Positions 1 through 8,077 of a DNA stretch of 64,000 nt are shown here, piece by piece (within the stretch, counting starts at the first letter, position 1; each line of letters begins with the position of its first letter). A program made the position numbers and the translations under genes. The notes beneath the pieces were generated by a model. It did not search any database and was not told the DNA's origin. It worked only from the letters and a program-made list of their open reading frames with translations. This stretch comes from Pseudomonas paraeruginosa PA7 (GTDB lineage Bacteria; Pseudomonadota; Gammaproteobacteria; Pseudomonadales; Pseudomonadaceae): NCBI RefSeq assembly GCF_000017205.1, contig NC_009656.1, forward strand, positions 1,926,001 to 1,990,000, given 5' to 3'.

Positions 1-149
1 GAGGAGGTCCCTTCGAGGGAAAAAGTACTGAGTGAATATACTGCCGTTATGACAACTGCAAGCTTCACTAGTGCAGTGGGTTATTGCAGCCGGCGATTCA
101 ATCGGGCTTTTCCCCGCTTCCGTGCCCCTCCAGCGCAGCCGTCGCCGGT

Positions 150-374
150 TCAGGCGTGGCGGTGCAGCCAGCCGTGGGCGGTGCTGGTCGGGCGCGCCGC
201 GCCGTCCTTCTCGAAGCGTTTCCAGATCTTCTCGTGGAAGTAGAAACCGACCGAATTGCACAGCGGCTCGACCGCCGCCACCAGTCCGCCGACCGCGACG
301 CTGCCGGTCAGCGCATAGGCCACGCTGAAGGCGATCATGAAGTGCATGACGGTGAAGGTCAGGGTCTTGAGCAT
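150..374 (-). CDS. DUF2061 small inner-membrane protein
   Basis: A 74-residue protein of the DUF2061 family, whose function is unknown. It starts MLKTLTFTVMHF and is hydrophobic from about residue 5 to 38, enough for one or two membrane helices (a helix pair around AYALTGSVAVGG is typical). The conserved family stretch EPLCNSVGFYFHEKIWKRF follows at about 36-54, then a short polar tail. Length is normal for the family. The start at 374 is preceded by AAAGGAGAG at a good distance. It is divergent from the betaine-binding protein gene. A Fur-like sequence lies just upstream. Family assignment is confident; no role can be given. Confidence 0.85.
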   Translation of the reverse strand: MLKTLTFTVMHFMIAFSVAYALTGSVAVGGLVAAVEPLCNSVGFYFHEKIWKRFEKDGAARPTSTAHGWLHRHA

Positions 375-385
375 GGTGGCTCTCC

Positions 386-404
386 TTTAACGAGAATCAT
401 TCCT
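386..404 (-). promoter_or_regulatory. Possible Fur box before the DUF2061 gene
   Basis: Aligned on the core AATCATT, this stretch matches 12 of 19 positions of the classical Fur consensus, and GAGAATCATTC is the best part. It lies 12-30 bases upstream of the DUF2061 start, close to the Shine-Dalgarno sequence, so a bound repressor would sit at or downstream of the promoter. Motif matching by eye only. Confidence 0.3.
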
Positions 405-600
405 CTTTGTCGCAAAGACTATCCGGGCGCCCGGCCTGGCGGAAATCGCTCTGTCCAATCGGGGGCATAGAGCGGCTCCATCGCACCAGCCCGGCGCACG
501 CCGACAGCGGCCCCAGGCGCAGTATGGGAGATGTCGCTATCGGGTGCGCTGGACGTCGTTCTCAGAGCAGTCCGGTGGCCGGGCGCGCCGATGATGGACG

Positions 601-641
601 GCGGCACCGCAGAGTGCCGCGACCGTCGGGGAGCGTCCCCG
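601..641 (+). other. Two adjacent hairpins in the leader of the betaine-binding protein gene
   Basis: GCGGCA (601-606) pairs with TGCCGC (615-620), and CGGGGA (627-632) pairs with TCCCCG (636-641). Both are perfect stems, and they sit 27-67 bases before the start codon at 668. No T-run follows, so they are not intrinsic terminators. They could be mRNA structure or chance in GC-rich DNA. Confidence 0.4.
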
Positions 642-667
642 GCGGCATAGAACAAGGGGTACGTCTG

Positions 668-1525
668 ATGCGAATGATGCGACGACTGTTGTGCTGGAGT
701 GCGGGCCTGGCAATGTCGGCGGCGGTGGGGATGGCGGCCGCGGCGGACAAGCCGGTGATCACCATCGGTTACGTGGACGGCTGGTCGGACAGCGTGGCGA
801 CCACCCATGTGGCCGCCGAGGTGATCCGCGAGAAGCTCGGCTACGAGGTGAAGCTGATGCCGGTGGCGGCGGGGATCATGTGGCAGGGAGTGGCGCGCGG
901 CAAGCTCGACGCCATGCTCTCGGCCTGGCTGCCGGGCACCCACGGCGCCTACTACGAGAAGATGAAGGACAAGGTGGTCAACCTGGCCATCAACTACCCG
1001 GACGCACGCATCGGCCTGATCGTCCCGGAATACGTGAATGCCGGCAGCATCGCCGACCTCCAGGCGCAGAAGGACGCTTTCGGCGGCCGCGTGGTGGGCA
1101 TCGACGCCGGCGCCGGGGTGATGATCAAGACCGACGAGGCGATCAAGCAATACGGCCTCGACTACAAGCTGGTGGCCAGTTCCGGCAGCGGCATGATCGC
1201 CGAGCTGACCCGTGCCGAGAACGAGAAGAAGCCGGTGGTGGTGACCGGTTGGATCCCGCACTGGATGTTCGCCAAGTGGAAACTGAAATTCCTCGATGAT
1301 CCGAAGAAGGTCTACGGTGACACCGAGCACGTCGACACCGTCGCCAACCCGGCGCTCGAGGCCAAGGCCAGGCCGGTCTGGGAGTTCCTGAAGAAGTTCG
1401 GCTGGAAGGACGGCAACGAGGTCGGCCGGGTGATGCTGGCGATCCAGGAGGGCGCCAAGCCCGAGGATGCGGCGAAGCAGTGGGTGGCGGCCAATCCGCA
1501 ACGGGTCGGGGAGTGGCTGCCGTAG
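668..1525 (+). CDS. betX: Periplasmic glycine betaine-binding protein (OpuAC family, BetX type)
   Basis: A 285-residue substrate-binding protein for a quaternary-ammonium ABC importer, family OpuAC/ProX. Residues 1 to about 26 form a signal peptide (basic start RMMRR, hydrophobic core, AAAA before the mature end). The mature part has the family pattern: GYVDGWSD near the N-terminus, the LSAWLPGTHGAYYEK segment, and VVTGWIPHWMFAKW, whose tryptophans are expected to cage the trimethylammonium group. No permease or ATPase gene is adjacent. In Pseudomonas such orphan binding proteins are known to dock on the CbcWV core encoded elsewhere, and I recall this locus as BetX. I chose ATG 668, preceded by AAGGGG; ATG 674 is possible. 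An intrinsic terminator follows. Confidence 0.88.
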   Translation: MRMMRRLLCWSAGLAMSAAVGMAAAADKPVITIGYVDGWSDSVATTHVAAEVIREKLGYEVKLMPVAAGIMWQGVARGKLDAMLSAWLPGTHGAYYEKMKDKVVNLAINYPDARIGLIVPEYVNAGSIADLQAQKDAFGGRVVGIDAGAGVMIKTDEAIKQYGLDYKLVASSGSGMIAELTRAENEKKPVVVTGWIPHWMFAKWKLKFLDDPKKVYGDTEHVDTVANPALEAKARPVWEFLKKFGWKDGNEVGRVMLAIQEGAKPEDAAKQWVAANPQRVGEWLP

Positions 1526-1550
1526 CGGCCGGATCGCTTCGAAAAAACGC

Positions 1551-1582
1551 CGCGCCCGGGTTCCCGGGCGCGCGTTCGTTTT
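1551..1582 (+). terminator. Intrinsic terminator after betX
   Basis: A perfect inverted repeat, CGCGCCCGGG (1551-1560) and CCCGGGCGCG (1563-1572), is followed by a T-rich stretch CGTTCGTTTTCTC. It lies 26 bases after the stop codon and separates betX from the acetate permease operon. Confidence 0.75.
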
Positions 1583-1653
1583 CTCTCGCAGGCAACCTGC
1601 GAAATTCGCCGGAGGGCCCGGGAATACCGGTCTAGAGCGGCTGGCGAAACGCT

Positions 1654-1667
1654 ACGACTAAAGTCGT
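1654..1667. promoter_or_regulatory. Palindrome upstream of the actP operon
   Basis: ACGACT-AA-AGTCGT is a perfect 6+6 inverted repeat about 75-90 bases before the first gene of the acetate permease operon, where an activator or the promoter would be expected. Acetate permease genes of pseudomonads are known to depend on a CrbR/ErdR-type LuxR-family regulator. Assigning this site to that regulator is inference. Confidence 0.4.
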
Positions 1668-1735
1668 CTGGAGTGCTTGCACCAGCGTCCTACAGTGGTT
1701 ACCGACGACATTCCGCGTCACCCCGCTGTGAGGAT

Positions 1736-1743
1736 AAAAACAA
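1736..1743 (+). promoter_or_regulatory. Hfq/Crc-type AANAANAA tract at the actP operon start
   Basis: AAAAACAA fits the AANAANAA motif by which Hfq with Crc blocks translation in Pseudomonas. It sits between the Shine-Dalgarno GAGGA and the ATG at 1743, overlapping the first base of the start codon. Acetate uptake genes are plausible targets. Confidence 0.4.
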
Positions 1744-2054
1744 TGAACGACAGCATCTACCAGCGGATTGATACCAATCCGCGCTTCAAGGAGTTGGTAG
1801 CCAAGCGAGAGCGATTCGCCTGGATACTTTCTTCGATCATGCTTGGCCTCTACGTGATATTCATCCTGCTGATCGCTTTCCAGCCGCAGCTGCTGGGCGC
1901 GCGTATCAGTCCCGATTCGTCCGTGACCTGGGGCATCCCGATGGGTGTCGGACTGATCGTCGCCGCGTTCATCCTGACCGGCCTGTACGTGCGTCGCGCC
2001 AACGGCGAATTCGACAGCCTGAACCAGGAAATCCTCAAGGAGGCGCAGCAATGA
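1743..2054 (+). CDS. yjcH: DUF485 membrane protein (YjcH), partner of the ActP symporter
   Basis: A 103-residue inner-membrane protein of the DUF485 family. Two hydrophobic helices are visible, at about residues 26-48 ([20 protein letters not shown]) and 63-85 ([19 protein letters not shown]), with a charged tail. Family members are encoded directly upstream of ActP-type sodium:solute symporters and are thought to be an accessory subunit. Here the stop codon overlaps the actP start (ATGA at 2051-2054), so the two are translationally coupled. The start follows GAGGATAAAAACA. Length is normal. An enteric-style symbol is used by homology. Confidence 0.88.
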   Translation: MNDSIYQRIDTNPRFKELVAKRERFAWILSSIMLGLYVIFILLIAFQPQLLGARISPDSSVTWGIPMGVGLIVAAFILTGLYVRRANGEFDSLNQEILKEAQQ

Positions 2055-3706
2055 TCGCCCGTCTCCTCGCCGCGCTCGGTCTCGCCGCCTTCGCTCCGCT
2101 CCTCTGGGCCGACGCGCTGACCGGCGACGTGCAGCGCCAGCCGCTGAACGTCTCGGCCATCGTCATGTTCGTCGCCTTCGTCGGCGCGACCCTTTGCATC
2201 ACCTACTGGGCTTCCAAGCGCAATCGCTCGGCGGCCGACTACTACGCTGCCGGCGGCCGCATCACCGGCTTCCAGAACGGCCTGGCGATCGCCGGCGACT
2301 ACATGTCCGCGGCTTCCTTCCTGGGCATTTCCGCGCTGGTCTTCACCTCCGGCTACGACGGTCTGATCTATTCGATCGGCTTCCTGGTCGGCTGGCCGAT
2401 CATCCTCTTCCTGATCGCCGAACGCCTGCGCAACCTGGGCAAGTACACCTTCGCCGACGTCGCTTCCTACCGCCTCAAGCAGAAGCAGATCCGCACCCTC
2501 TCGGCCTGCGGCTCGCTGGTGGTGGTGGCCTTCTACCTGATCGCGCAGATGGTCGGCGCCGGCAAGCTGATCGAGCTGCTGTTCGGCCTCAACTACCATG
2601 TCGCGGTGGTTCTGGTGGGTATCCTGATGGTGCTCTACGTGCTGTTCGGCGGCATGCTGGCGACCACCTGGGTGCAGATCATCAAGGCCGTGCTGCTGCT
2701 CTCCGGCGCCTCGTTCATGGCGATCATGGTGCTCAAGCACGTCAACTTCGACATCAGCACGCTGTTCTCCGAAGCGATCAAGGTGCATCCGAAGGGCGAG
2801 GCGATCATGAGCCCGGGCGGCCTGGTCAAGGACCCGATCTCGGCGTTCTCCCTGGGCTTCGCGCTGATGTTCGGCACCGCCGGCCTGCCGCACATCCTGA
2901 TGCGCTTCTTCACCGTCAGCGACGCCAAGGAAGCGCGCAAGAGCGTGTTCTACGCCACCGGCTTCATCGGCTACTTCTACATCCTGACCTTCATCATCGG
3001 CTTCGGCGCGATCCTGCTGGTCAGCACCAACCCGGACTTCAAGGACGCCACCGGCGCCCTGATCGGCGGCAACAACATGGCGGCGGTTCACCTGGCCGAC
3101 GCGGTGGGCGGCAGCCTGTTCCTCGGCTTCATCTCGGCGGTGGCCTTCGCCACCATCCTCGCGGTGGTCGCCGGGCTGACCCTGGCCGGCGCCTCGGCCG
3201 TCTCCCACGACCTCTACGCCAGCGTGTTCAAGGCCGGCAAGGCCAACGAGAAGGACGAACTGCGGGTCTCGAAGATGACCACCGTGGCCCTGGGCGTGGT
3301 CGCCATCGTGCTCGGCATCCTGTTCGAGAAGCAGAACATCGCCTTCATGGTCGGCCTGGCCTTCTCCATTGCCGCCAGCTGCAATTTCCCGGTGCTGCTG
3401 CTCTCCATGTACTGGAAGAAGCTGACCACCCGCGGCGCCATGATCGGCGGCTGGATGGGGCTGGTCACCGCGGTTGGTCTGATGATCCTCGGCCCGACCA
3501 TCTGGGTGCAGATCCTCGGCCACGAGAAAGCCATCTACCCGTACGAGTACCCGGCGCTGTTCTCGATGATCGTCGCCTTCGTCGGTATCTGGTTCTTCTC
3601 CATCACCGACAAGTCGGCGGCGGCCGACGAGGAGCGCGCGCGCTTCTTCCCGCAGTTCATCCGTTCCCAGACCGGCCTGGGCGCCTCTGGCGCGGTGGCC
3701 CACTAA
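2051..3706 (+). CDS. actP: Acetate/monocarboxylate:Na+ symporter
   Basis: A 551-residue sodium:solute symporter (SSS family), closest in pattern to the acetate permease ActP. It has a signal-like hydrophobic start, then [21 protein letters not shown], the substrate and ion-site region [11 protein letters not shown] at about residue 85, and about 13 hydrophobic helices over the full length. The segment [11 protein letters not shown] is the family hallmark. It imports acetate and related short monocarboxylates together with sodium. It is coupled to the DUF485 gene upstream, and a terminator at 3730-3767 closes the pair. The C-terminus is short and charged. Full length. Confidence 0.92.
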   Translation: MIARLLAALGLAAFAPLLWADALTGDVQRQPLNVSAIVMFVAFVGATLCITYWASKRNRSAADYYAAGGRITGFQNGLAIAGDYMSAASFLGISALVFTSGYDGLIYSIGFLVGWPIILFLIAERLRNLGKYTFADVASYRLKQKQIRTLSACGSLVVVAFYLIAQMVGAGKLIELLFGLNYHVAVVLVGILMVLYVLFGGMLATTWVQIIKAVLLLSGASFMAIMVLKHVNFDISTLFSEAIKVHPKGEAIMSPGGLVKDPISAFSLGFALMFGTAGLPHILMRFFTVSDAKEARKSVFYATGFIGYFYILTFIIGFGAILLVSTNPDFKDATGALIGGNNMAAVHLADAVGGSLFLGFISAVAFATILAVVAGLTLAGASAVSHDLYASVFKAGKANEKDELRVSKMTTVALGVVAIVLGILFEKQNIAFMVGLAFSIAASCNFPVLLLSMYWKKLTTRGAMIGGWMGLVTAVGLMILGPTIWVQILGHEKAIYPYEYPALFSMIVAFVGIWFFSITDKSAAADEERARFFPQFIRSQTGLGASGAVAH

Positions 3707-3729
3707 GCGCTACGTGAAGGCGTAGCCCG

Positions 3730-3767
3730 AGGCGGCGGCCGGATTTCCGGTCCGCCGCCTTTCGTTT
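3730..3767 (+). terminator. Intrinsic terminator after actP
   Basis: AGGCGGCGG (3730-3738) pairs perfectly with CCGCCGCCT (3752-3760) and is followed by TTCGTTT. It lies 24 bases after the actP stop and 29 before the next gene. It is probably partial, since the next genes functionally belong to ActP in many genomes. Confidence 0.65.
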
Positions 3768-3795
3768 AAGCGTCCCGGCCATAGCGAGATGAGCC

Positions 3796-5595
3796 ATGCC
3801 TGACAGTTTCAACTTCGCCTCGCCCCCCTTCGACCAGTTGCGCGCCCATGAGCGCGAAGCCCTCAAGCAGGCCCTCAGCGTGGGCTACTACGCGCCGGGA
3901 GAGGTCCTGCTCGAAGCGGGCTCGTCGGTCCCCGGGCTGTTCGTGCTGCTCAAGGGCGTGGTCGAGGAGCGCGGTGACGACGGACGGGTATTCGCCCAGT
4001 ACGCCGCGGAAGACCTGTTCGACGTCCGTGGGCTGTTCTCCGGCAGCAGCAAGCATCGCTACCTGGCGATCGAGGAAAGCATCGTCTACGAGTTGCCGGC
4101 CAGCTGTTTCCACCAGTTGTGCGGGGAGAACCCGGCTTTCGCCCGCTTCTTCCAGGCCGACCTGGCGGCCAAGCGCCAGCTGGCCCGGCGCGACGGACAG
4201 AACCTCGCCGAGTTCATCCTCACCCGGATCGCCCGCGAGCACCTGCTGCCGGCCCTGGAGGTGGAGGCCTCGCTGTCCCTTGGCGATGCCGCGCGCCTGC
4301 AGTTGAGCCATGGCGCCGATGCCCTGCTGGTGCGGCTGGAGAGGGACGGAACCGAGCTCGGCATCGTCACCCGCACCGACCTGATGAGCGCGCATTTCCG
4401 CGATGGTCGCAGCGAGCAGGAATCCATCGGGCCGCTGGCCCATGGCCCGCTGGCCAGCGTTGAGCTGGGTGACTTCCTGTTCGACGCGATGATCCTGATG
4501 ACCCGCCAGCGCATCGAACGGGTCGCGGTCACCGAGGACGGCCAGGTGATCGGGCTGCTGCACCTGACCCAGGTGCTCAGCCTGTTCTCCACCCATTCCC
4601 ACGTGCTCGCGCTGCGCATTGCCCGCGCCGACGACCTCGACGACCTGCGCCGCTGTGCGGAAACCCTGGATACCCTGATCGCCACCCTGGCCGGCAACGG
4701 CATTCGCCTGCGCTTCATCATGCAACTGGTCAGCGCGCTCAACGAGCAGTTGCTCGAGCGGCTTTTCGAGCTGCTTCTGCCACCGACCCTGCGCGGCCGC
4801 TGCTGCCTGCTGGTGATGGGCAGCGAAGGGCGCGGCGAGCAGTTGCTGAAGACCGACCAGGACAATGCCCTGATCCTGGCCGACGACCTGCCGCAGGAAC
4901 AGGCCCTGGCGATGATGCAGCGCTTCAGCGCGGCCTTGCTGGAGTTCGGTTATCCGCCCTGTCCCGGCGGAGTGATGGCCAGCCGGCCGGACTGGTGCAA
5001 GTCGCTCTCCGCCTGGCGTTCGGAACTGCGCACGACGTTGCTGGAGGGCAAGCCGGAGCAACTGTTGCGTCTGTCGATCCTGGCCGACGCCTGGCCGGTG
5101 GCCGGCAACCCGCAGCTTTTCGAACCCCTGCGCCGCGAACTGCGCGCTTTCGTCGACGGCGGCGAGCGCTGGTTGGCGGACGTCGCCGCGGCGGCCCTGC
5201 AATTCGACACGCCGCTGACATTCCTCGGCCAGTTGAAGGTCCAGGATGCCCGCCTCGATCTCAAGCGTGGCGGGATCTTTCCCATCGTCCATGGCATCCG
5301 GACCCTGGCCCTGCGTGAAGGCCTGGAGGTGCGCGGCAGCCTGGCGCGGATCGCCGCGCTGAAGGCGCGCAAGGTGCTTGAGTCGCGCCTGGCGGATGAC
5401 CTGGCCGAGTCCTTCGAACTGTTCCTGCAACTGCGCCTGACCCGCCAGTTGGCCGGCCAGCGCGACGGCCGCCAGCAGGGCCTGGATGTCAGCGGCATGA
5501 GCCGCCACGAGCGCGACATGCTGCGCTACGGCCTGCACGTGGTGAAGAAGTTCAAGCAGAGCCTGGCCCGCCAATTTCACCTGGAGACCCGATGA
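3796..5595 (+). CDS. cNMP-binding/CBS-pair/DUF294 nucleotidyltransferase-like protein
   Basis: A 599-residue cytoplasmic multidomain protein. Residues about 10-120 look like a cyclic-nucleotide-binding fold (PGEVLLEAGSSVPGLFVLLKG). Residues about 155-275 hold two CBS repeats, which commonly bind adenosine nucleotides. Residues about 290-440 form a DUF294 nucleotidyltransferase-like domain with the GSEGRGEQ and KTDQDNAL motifs of the GlnD-type superfamily, so the metal-binding acidic residues appear present. A helical DUF294 C-terminal domain ends the protein. Homologues are commonly encoded next to ActP-type symporters, which suggests control of transport, but the substrate modified is unknown. 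It overlaps the next gene by four bases (ATGA). Confidence 0.88.
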   Translation: MPDSFNFASPPFDQLRAHEREALKQALSVGYYAPGEVLLEAGSSVPGLFVLLKGVVEERGDDGRVFAQYAAEDLFDVRGLFSGSSKHRYLAIEESIVYELPASCFHQLCGENPAFARFFQADLAAKRQLARRDGQNLAEFILTRIAREHLLPALEVEASLSLGDAARLQLSHGADALLVRLERDGTELGIVTRTDLMSAHFRDGRSEQESIGPLAHGPLASVELGDFLFDAMILMTRQRIERVAVTEDGQVIGLLHLTQVLSLFSTHSHVLALRIARADDLDDLRRCAETLDTLIATLAGNGIRLRFIMQLVSALNEQLLERLFELLLPPTLRGRCCLLVMGSEGRGEQLLKTDQDNALILADDLPQEQALAMMQRFSAALLEFGYPPCPGGVMASRPDWCKSLSAWRSELRTTLLEGKPEQLLRLSILADAWPVAGNPQLFEPLRRELRAFVDGGERWLADVAAAALQFDTPLTFLGQLKVQDARLDLKRGGIFPIVHGIRTLALREGLEVRGSLARIAALKARKVLESRLADDLAESFELFLQLRLTRQLAGQRDGRQQGLDVSGMSRHERDMLRYGLHVVKKFKQSLARQFHLETR

Positions 5596-6218
5596 ACAGC
5601 ATGGTCAAGTTGCCCGACAGCCGCTGGCCGGGGTGGCGCCGCCGCCTGTACTGGTGGATGCACGAAGCGATCGAGGCGGAGGAAGTGATTTCCCTCGACC
5701 TCGAGACCACCAGCCTCGACCCGCGCCGCGCCGACATCCTCAGCATCGGCGCGGTGCTGGTGCGACGCGGCAAGCTGGTTCTGGGCGAGCGCCTGGAACT
5801 CTACGTCGAACCGCCGCCGAGCCTGGACGCCGAGTCGATCCGCATCCACAAGCTGCGCCGCGCCGACCTGGAGGGCCAGTTGCAATTGGACGAGGCCCTG
5901 CGCCGGCTGCTGGCATTCATCGGCGACCGGCCGTTGCTCGGCTACTACCTGTCGTTCGATATCGCGGTGCTCAACCGGCATTTGCGCCAGCGCTTCGACC
6001 TGCAGTTGCGCAACCCGACCATCGAGGTTTCCTCGCTTTACCACCGCAAGGTCAGCCGGCACTTCCCGGACGCCCACCTCGACCTGCGCTTCGATACCCT
6101 GGCGCGGGCCCTGGACGTCCCGGTCAGTGGCCGCCACACCGCCCTCGGCGACGCACAGGCGGTGGCGCTGATGTTCATGCGCCTGCTCAAGGGACCGGCG
6201 CCGAAGGTCATCCACTGA
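5592..6218 (+). CDS. DnaQ-like 3'-5' exonuclease (DEDDh)
   Basis: A 208-residue protein of the DNA polymerase III epsilon-type exonuclease family. ExoI is visible as SLDLETTSLDP at about residues 34-44, with its Asp and Glu metal ligands. ExoII is LLGYYLSFDIAVLNRHL at about 117, and ExoIIIe is HTALGDAQA at about 180, giving the complete DEDDh set. It probably degrades single strands or small oligonucleotides; the physiological substrate is not known. Its start lies inside the stop of the CBS/DUF294 gene, so the two are co-translated. This pairing recurs beside acetate permeases. Full length. Confidence 0.87.
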   Translation: MNSMVKLPDSRWPGWRRRLYWWMHEAIEAEEVISLDLETTSLDPRRADILSIGAVLVRRGKLVLGERLELYVEPPPSLDAESIRIHKLRRADLEGQLQLDEALRRLLAFIGDRPLLGYYLSFDIAVLNRHLRQRFDLQLRNPTIEVSSLYHRKVSRHFPDAHLDLRFDTLARALDVPVSGRHTALGDAQAVALMFMRLLKGPAPKVIH

Positions 6219-6276
6219 GAGGCCGGGGGGCTCGGATTTATTGAATCTTCGCGGTTCGGCCGGGGTCGAGAACTAC

Positions 6277-6301
6277 AAGGGGACGGAATCTTCCGCCCCT
6301 T
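6277..6301 (+). other. Long hairpin upstream of the DUF3309 gene
   Basis: AAGGGG and CGGAA (6277-6288, with A6283 bulged) pair with TTCCG and CCCCTT (6291-6301), giving 11 base pairs around a 2-base loop. It lies between the exonuclease gene and the small DUF3309 gene. No T-run follows, so it is more likely an mRNA end or stabilising structure than a strong terminator. Confidence 0.45.
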
Positions 6302-6330
6302 GCCCCATGAGCCGAACAGGAGCGACGCCC

Positions 6331-6489
6331 ATGAGTCTCGGTACGATTCTTCTGATCATCCTGATCCTGCTGCTGATCGGCGGCCTGCCGGTCTTCCCCC
6401 ACTCGCGCAACTGGGGCTACGGTCCCTCGGGGATCATCGGTGCATTGTTGGTGGTGCTGTTGGTCCTGTTGTTGCTGGGCATGATCTAG
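6331..6489 (+). CDS. DUF3309 very small membrane protein
   Basis: A 52-residue protein made almost entirely of two hydrophobic helices. The first is at about residues 3-18 (LGTILLIILILLLIGG). It is followed by the family loop LPVFPHSRNWGYGPSGI, and the second helix is at about 36-51. That loop is diagnostic for DUF3309, a family widespread in Proteobacteria with unknown function. ATG 6331 is preceded by AGGAG at 6319-6323. Upstream in-frame starts would add a polar, unconserved extension, so I rejected them. It appears to be transcribed on its own. Confidence 0.82.
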   Translation: MSLGTILLIILILLLIGGLPVFPHSRNWGYGPSGIIGALLVVLLVLLLLGMI

Positions 6490-6568
6490 GACCCGAAGAG
6501 GGCCAGATCGGGAATGCCGTCGCGGTTATCCGCCCTGCGTGGAAAGTTCCAGCCTTCGCCTGGTGAAG

Positions 6569-6604
6569 GGCGGTTTCATCGCGGGGTCCGCCGGGCATTT
6601 TTTT
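6569..6604 (+). terminator. Possible terminator after the DUF3309 gene
   Basis: GGCGG and CCGCC can pair around a loop that itself contains CGG-GGT-CCG, and a run of seven T follows at 6598-6604. The T-run is four bases beyond the stem, so efficiency is uncertain. Confidence 0.4.
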
Positions 6605-6652
6605 CCGTCGACCGGCTTCACTTGCCTGGCGTCTCGCGCCAGACTGGCGCGC

Positions 6653-7777
6653 ATGCCGATCCAGACGCTTGCCGCCCTTGCCGATATCGACGCCGCCGAG
6701 TGGGACGCCTTGCTGCCTCCCGCCCAGCCGTTCCTGCGCCATGCTTTCCTCTCCGCGCTGGAAGACAGCCGCAGCGTCACGCCTGCCACCGGCTGGCGCC
6801 CGGCCCATCGCGTGCTGCGCGATACGCAGGGTCGCCTGCGGGCGGCGTTGCCGGCCTACGTGAAGGCGCATTCCTATGGTGAGTACGTGTTCGACTGGAG
6901 CTGGGCGGACGCCTGCCAGCGCGCCGGCATCCGCTATTACCCGAAGCTGCTGGTCGGCGTGCCGTTCACCCCGGTTGCCGGCGCGCGTCTGCTGGGCGGT
7001 GAAGAAGGCTTGCAGGCGTTGCTCGCGAGCCTCGGCGAGGAAGCCGAGGCCAGCGGATTGTCGGGCATCCATGTGAATTTCACCGATGCCCGCGCCGACG
7101 CGCTGCTGGCCGGGCGCGATGGCTGGCTGGAGCGCCTGGGCTGCCAGTACCACTGGCATAACCGTGGCTATCGGGACTTCCAGGACTTCCTCGACGCCCT
7201 CAGCTCGCGCAAGCGCAAGCAACTGCGCAAGGAGCGCGAGCAGGTCGGCGGCCAGGGCATCGAGTTCGAGTGGCGGGAGGGCGGCCAGTTGTCCGAGCTG
7301 GAATGGGACTTCGTCTATCTCTGTTACGCCAATACCTACCTGGTGCGCGACCGCGACCCCTACCTGAGCCGCGAATTCTTCGGCCTGCTCGCCGAGCGCA
7401 TGCCGGAGGCGATCCGCGTGGTCTTCGCCCACCAGCATGGCAAGCCGGTGGCGATGGCCTTCAGCCTGGTCGCCGGGGACACCCTGTACGGGCGCTACTG
7501 GGGCTGTCTGGCCGAGTTCGACCGGCTGCACTTCGAGACCTGTTTCTACCAGGGCCTGGAGTTCGCCATCGGCGCCGGCCTGGCGCGCTTCGACGCCGGC
7601 GCCCAAGGCGAACACAAGCTGATCCGCGGTTTCGAGCCGGTACTGACGCGTTCCTGGCATTACCTGGCGCATCCCGGCCTGCGCGATGCCGTGGCGCAAT
7701 TCCTCGCCCAGGAGCGGGCGGGGGTGCGTGCCTATGCCGAAGAGGCCCACGGCCTGTTGCCCTATCGCCAGGCCTGA
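6653..7777 (+). CDS. GNAT-fold protein of the DUF482/peptidogalycan family
   Basis: A 374-residue cytoplasmic protein of the DUF482 family (an acetyltransferase-like fold related to FemAB peptide-transferring enzymes). Recognisable segments are PFLRHAFLSALEDS near residue 30, YGEYVFDWSWADA at about 75, the basic patch LSSRKRKQLRKEREQ at about 184, and GAQGEHKLIRGFEPV near 320, which is strongly conserved in the family. It probably transfers an acyl or aminoacyl group, but no acceptor is known. I placed the start at ATG 6653. The frame is open further upstream, but that extension is poorly conserved in character. It is convergent with the DUF2790 gene. Confidence 0.85.
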   Translation: MPIQTLAALADIDAAEWDALLPPAQPFLRHAFLSALEDSRSVTPATGWRPAHRVLRDTQGRLRAALPAYVKAHSYGEYVFDWSWADACQRAGIRYYPKLLVGVPFTPVAGARLLGGEEGLQALLASLGEEAEASGLSGIHVNFTDARADALLAGRDGWLERLGCQYHWHNRGYRDFQDFLDALSSRKRKQLRKEREQVGGQGIEFEWREGGQLSELEWDFVYLCYANTYLVRDRDPYLSREFFGLLAERMPEAIRVVFAHQHGKPVAMAFSLVAGDTLYGRYWGCLAEFDRLHFETCFYQGLEFAIGAGLARFDAGAQGEHKLIRGFEPVLTRSWHYLAHPGLRDAVAQFLAQERAGVRAYAEEAHGLLPYRQA

Positions 7778-7810
7778 GGGAACGGCCGGGACGATAGGGC
7801 GTCGCGACGC

Positions 7811-8077
7811 TCAGCCGTTGCTGGTGCTACCGCCCCATTCGAGGAAGCGGATCTTGTGCAGCTCGCCGCTGTGGTCCTCGTAGACCACGGTCACCGGCAC
7901 CACGCCGGTCCTGCTCGAATTGTCGGTACGGTGCAGGACGTTCTTCACGTCCAGCTGCATGCCGTAGTGGTACTCCTCGACCGGCAGGCCGCGGCCCGGG
8001 TCCTTGTCCACGTCCTGGGCGAAGGCCATGGGGGCGAGGCTGGTGATGACGGCGGACACGACAGAGGCAAGTTTCAT
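7811..8077 (-). CDS. DUF2790 small exported protein
   Basis: An 88-residue protein with a clear signal peptide at residues 1-20 (MKLASVVSAVITSLAPMAFA, cleaved before QD). The short mature domain has the DUF2790 signature EEYHYGMQLDVKNVLH, then VPVTVVYEDHSGELHKIRFLEWG. The family is almost restricted to Pseudomonas, has many paralogues per genome and has no known biochemical activity. The start at 8077 follows GGAGAATCACA. It is alone on its strand with 283 bases of apparent promoter region upstream, and 33 bases separate it from the convergent gene. Confidence 0.85.
   Translation of the reverse strand: MKLASVVSAVITSLAPMAFAQDVDKDPGRGLPVEEYHYGMQLDVKNVLHRTDNSSRTGVVPVTVVYEDHSGELHKIRFLEWGGSTSNG

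Noticed and set aside
8-25. TCCCT-TCG-AGGGA followed by A-run at the left edge, considered as a terminator
   Set aside because: The A-run is downstream on the plus strand. On the minus strand the T-run precedes the stem, so neither direction fits an intrinsic terminator, and the flanking gene is outside the window.
1850-3703. A long minus-strand open frame opposite actP
   Set aside because: Antisense shadow of a GC-rich gene: the translation is rich in His, Gln, Gly and Asp, has no recognisable domain, and covers the actP coding region exactly.
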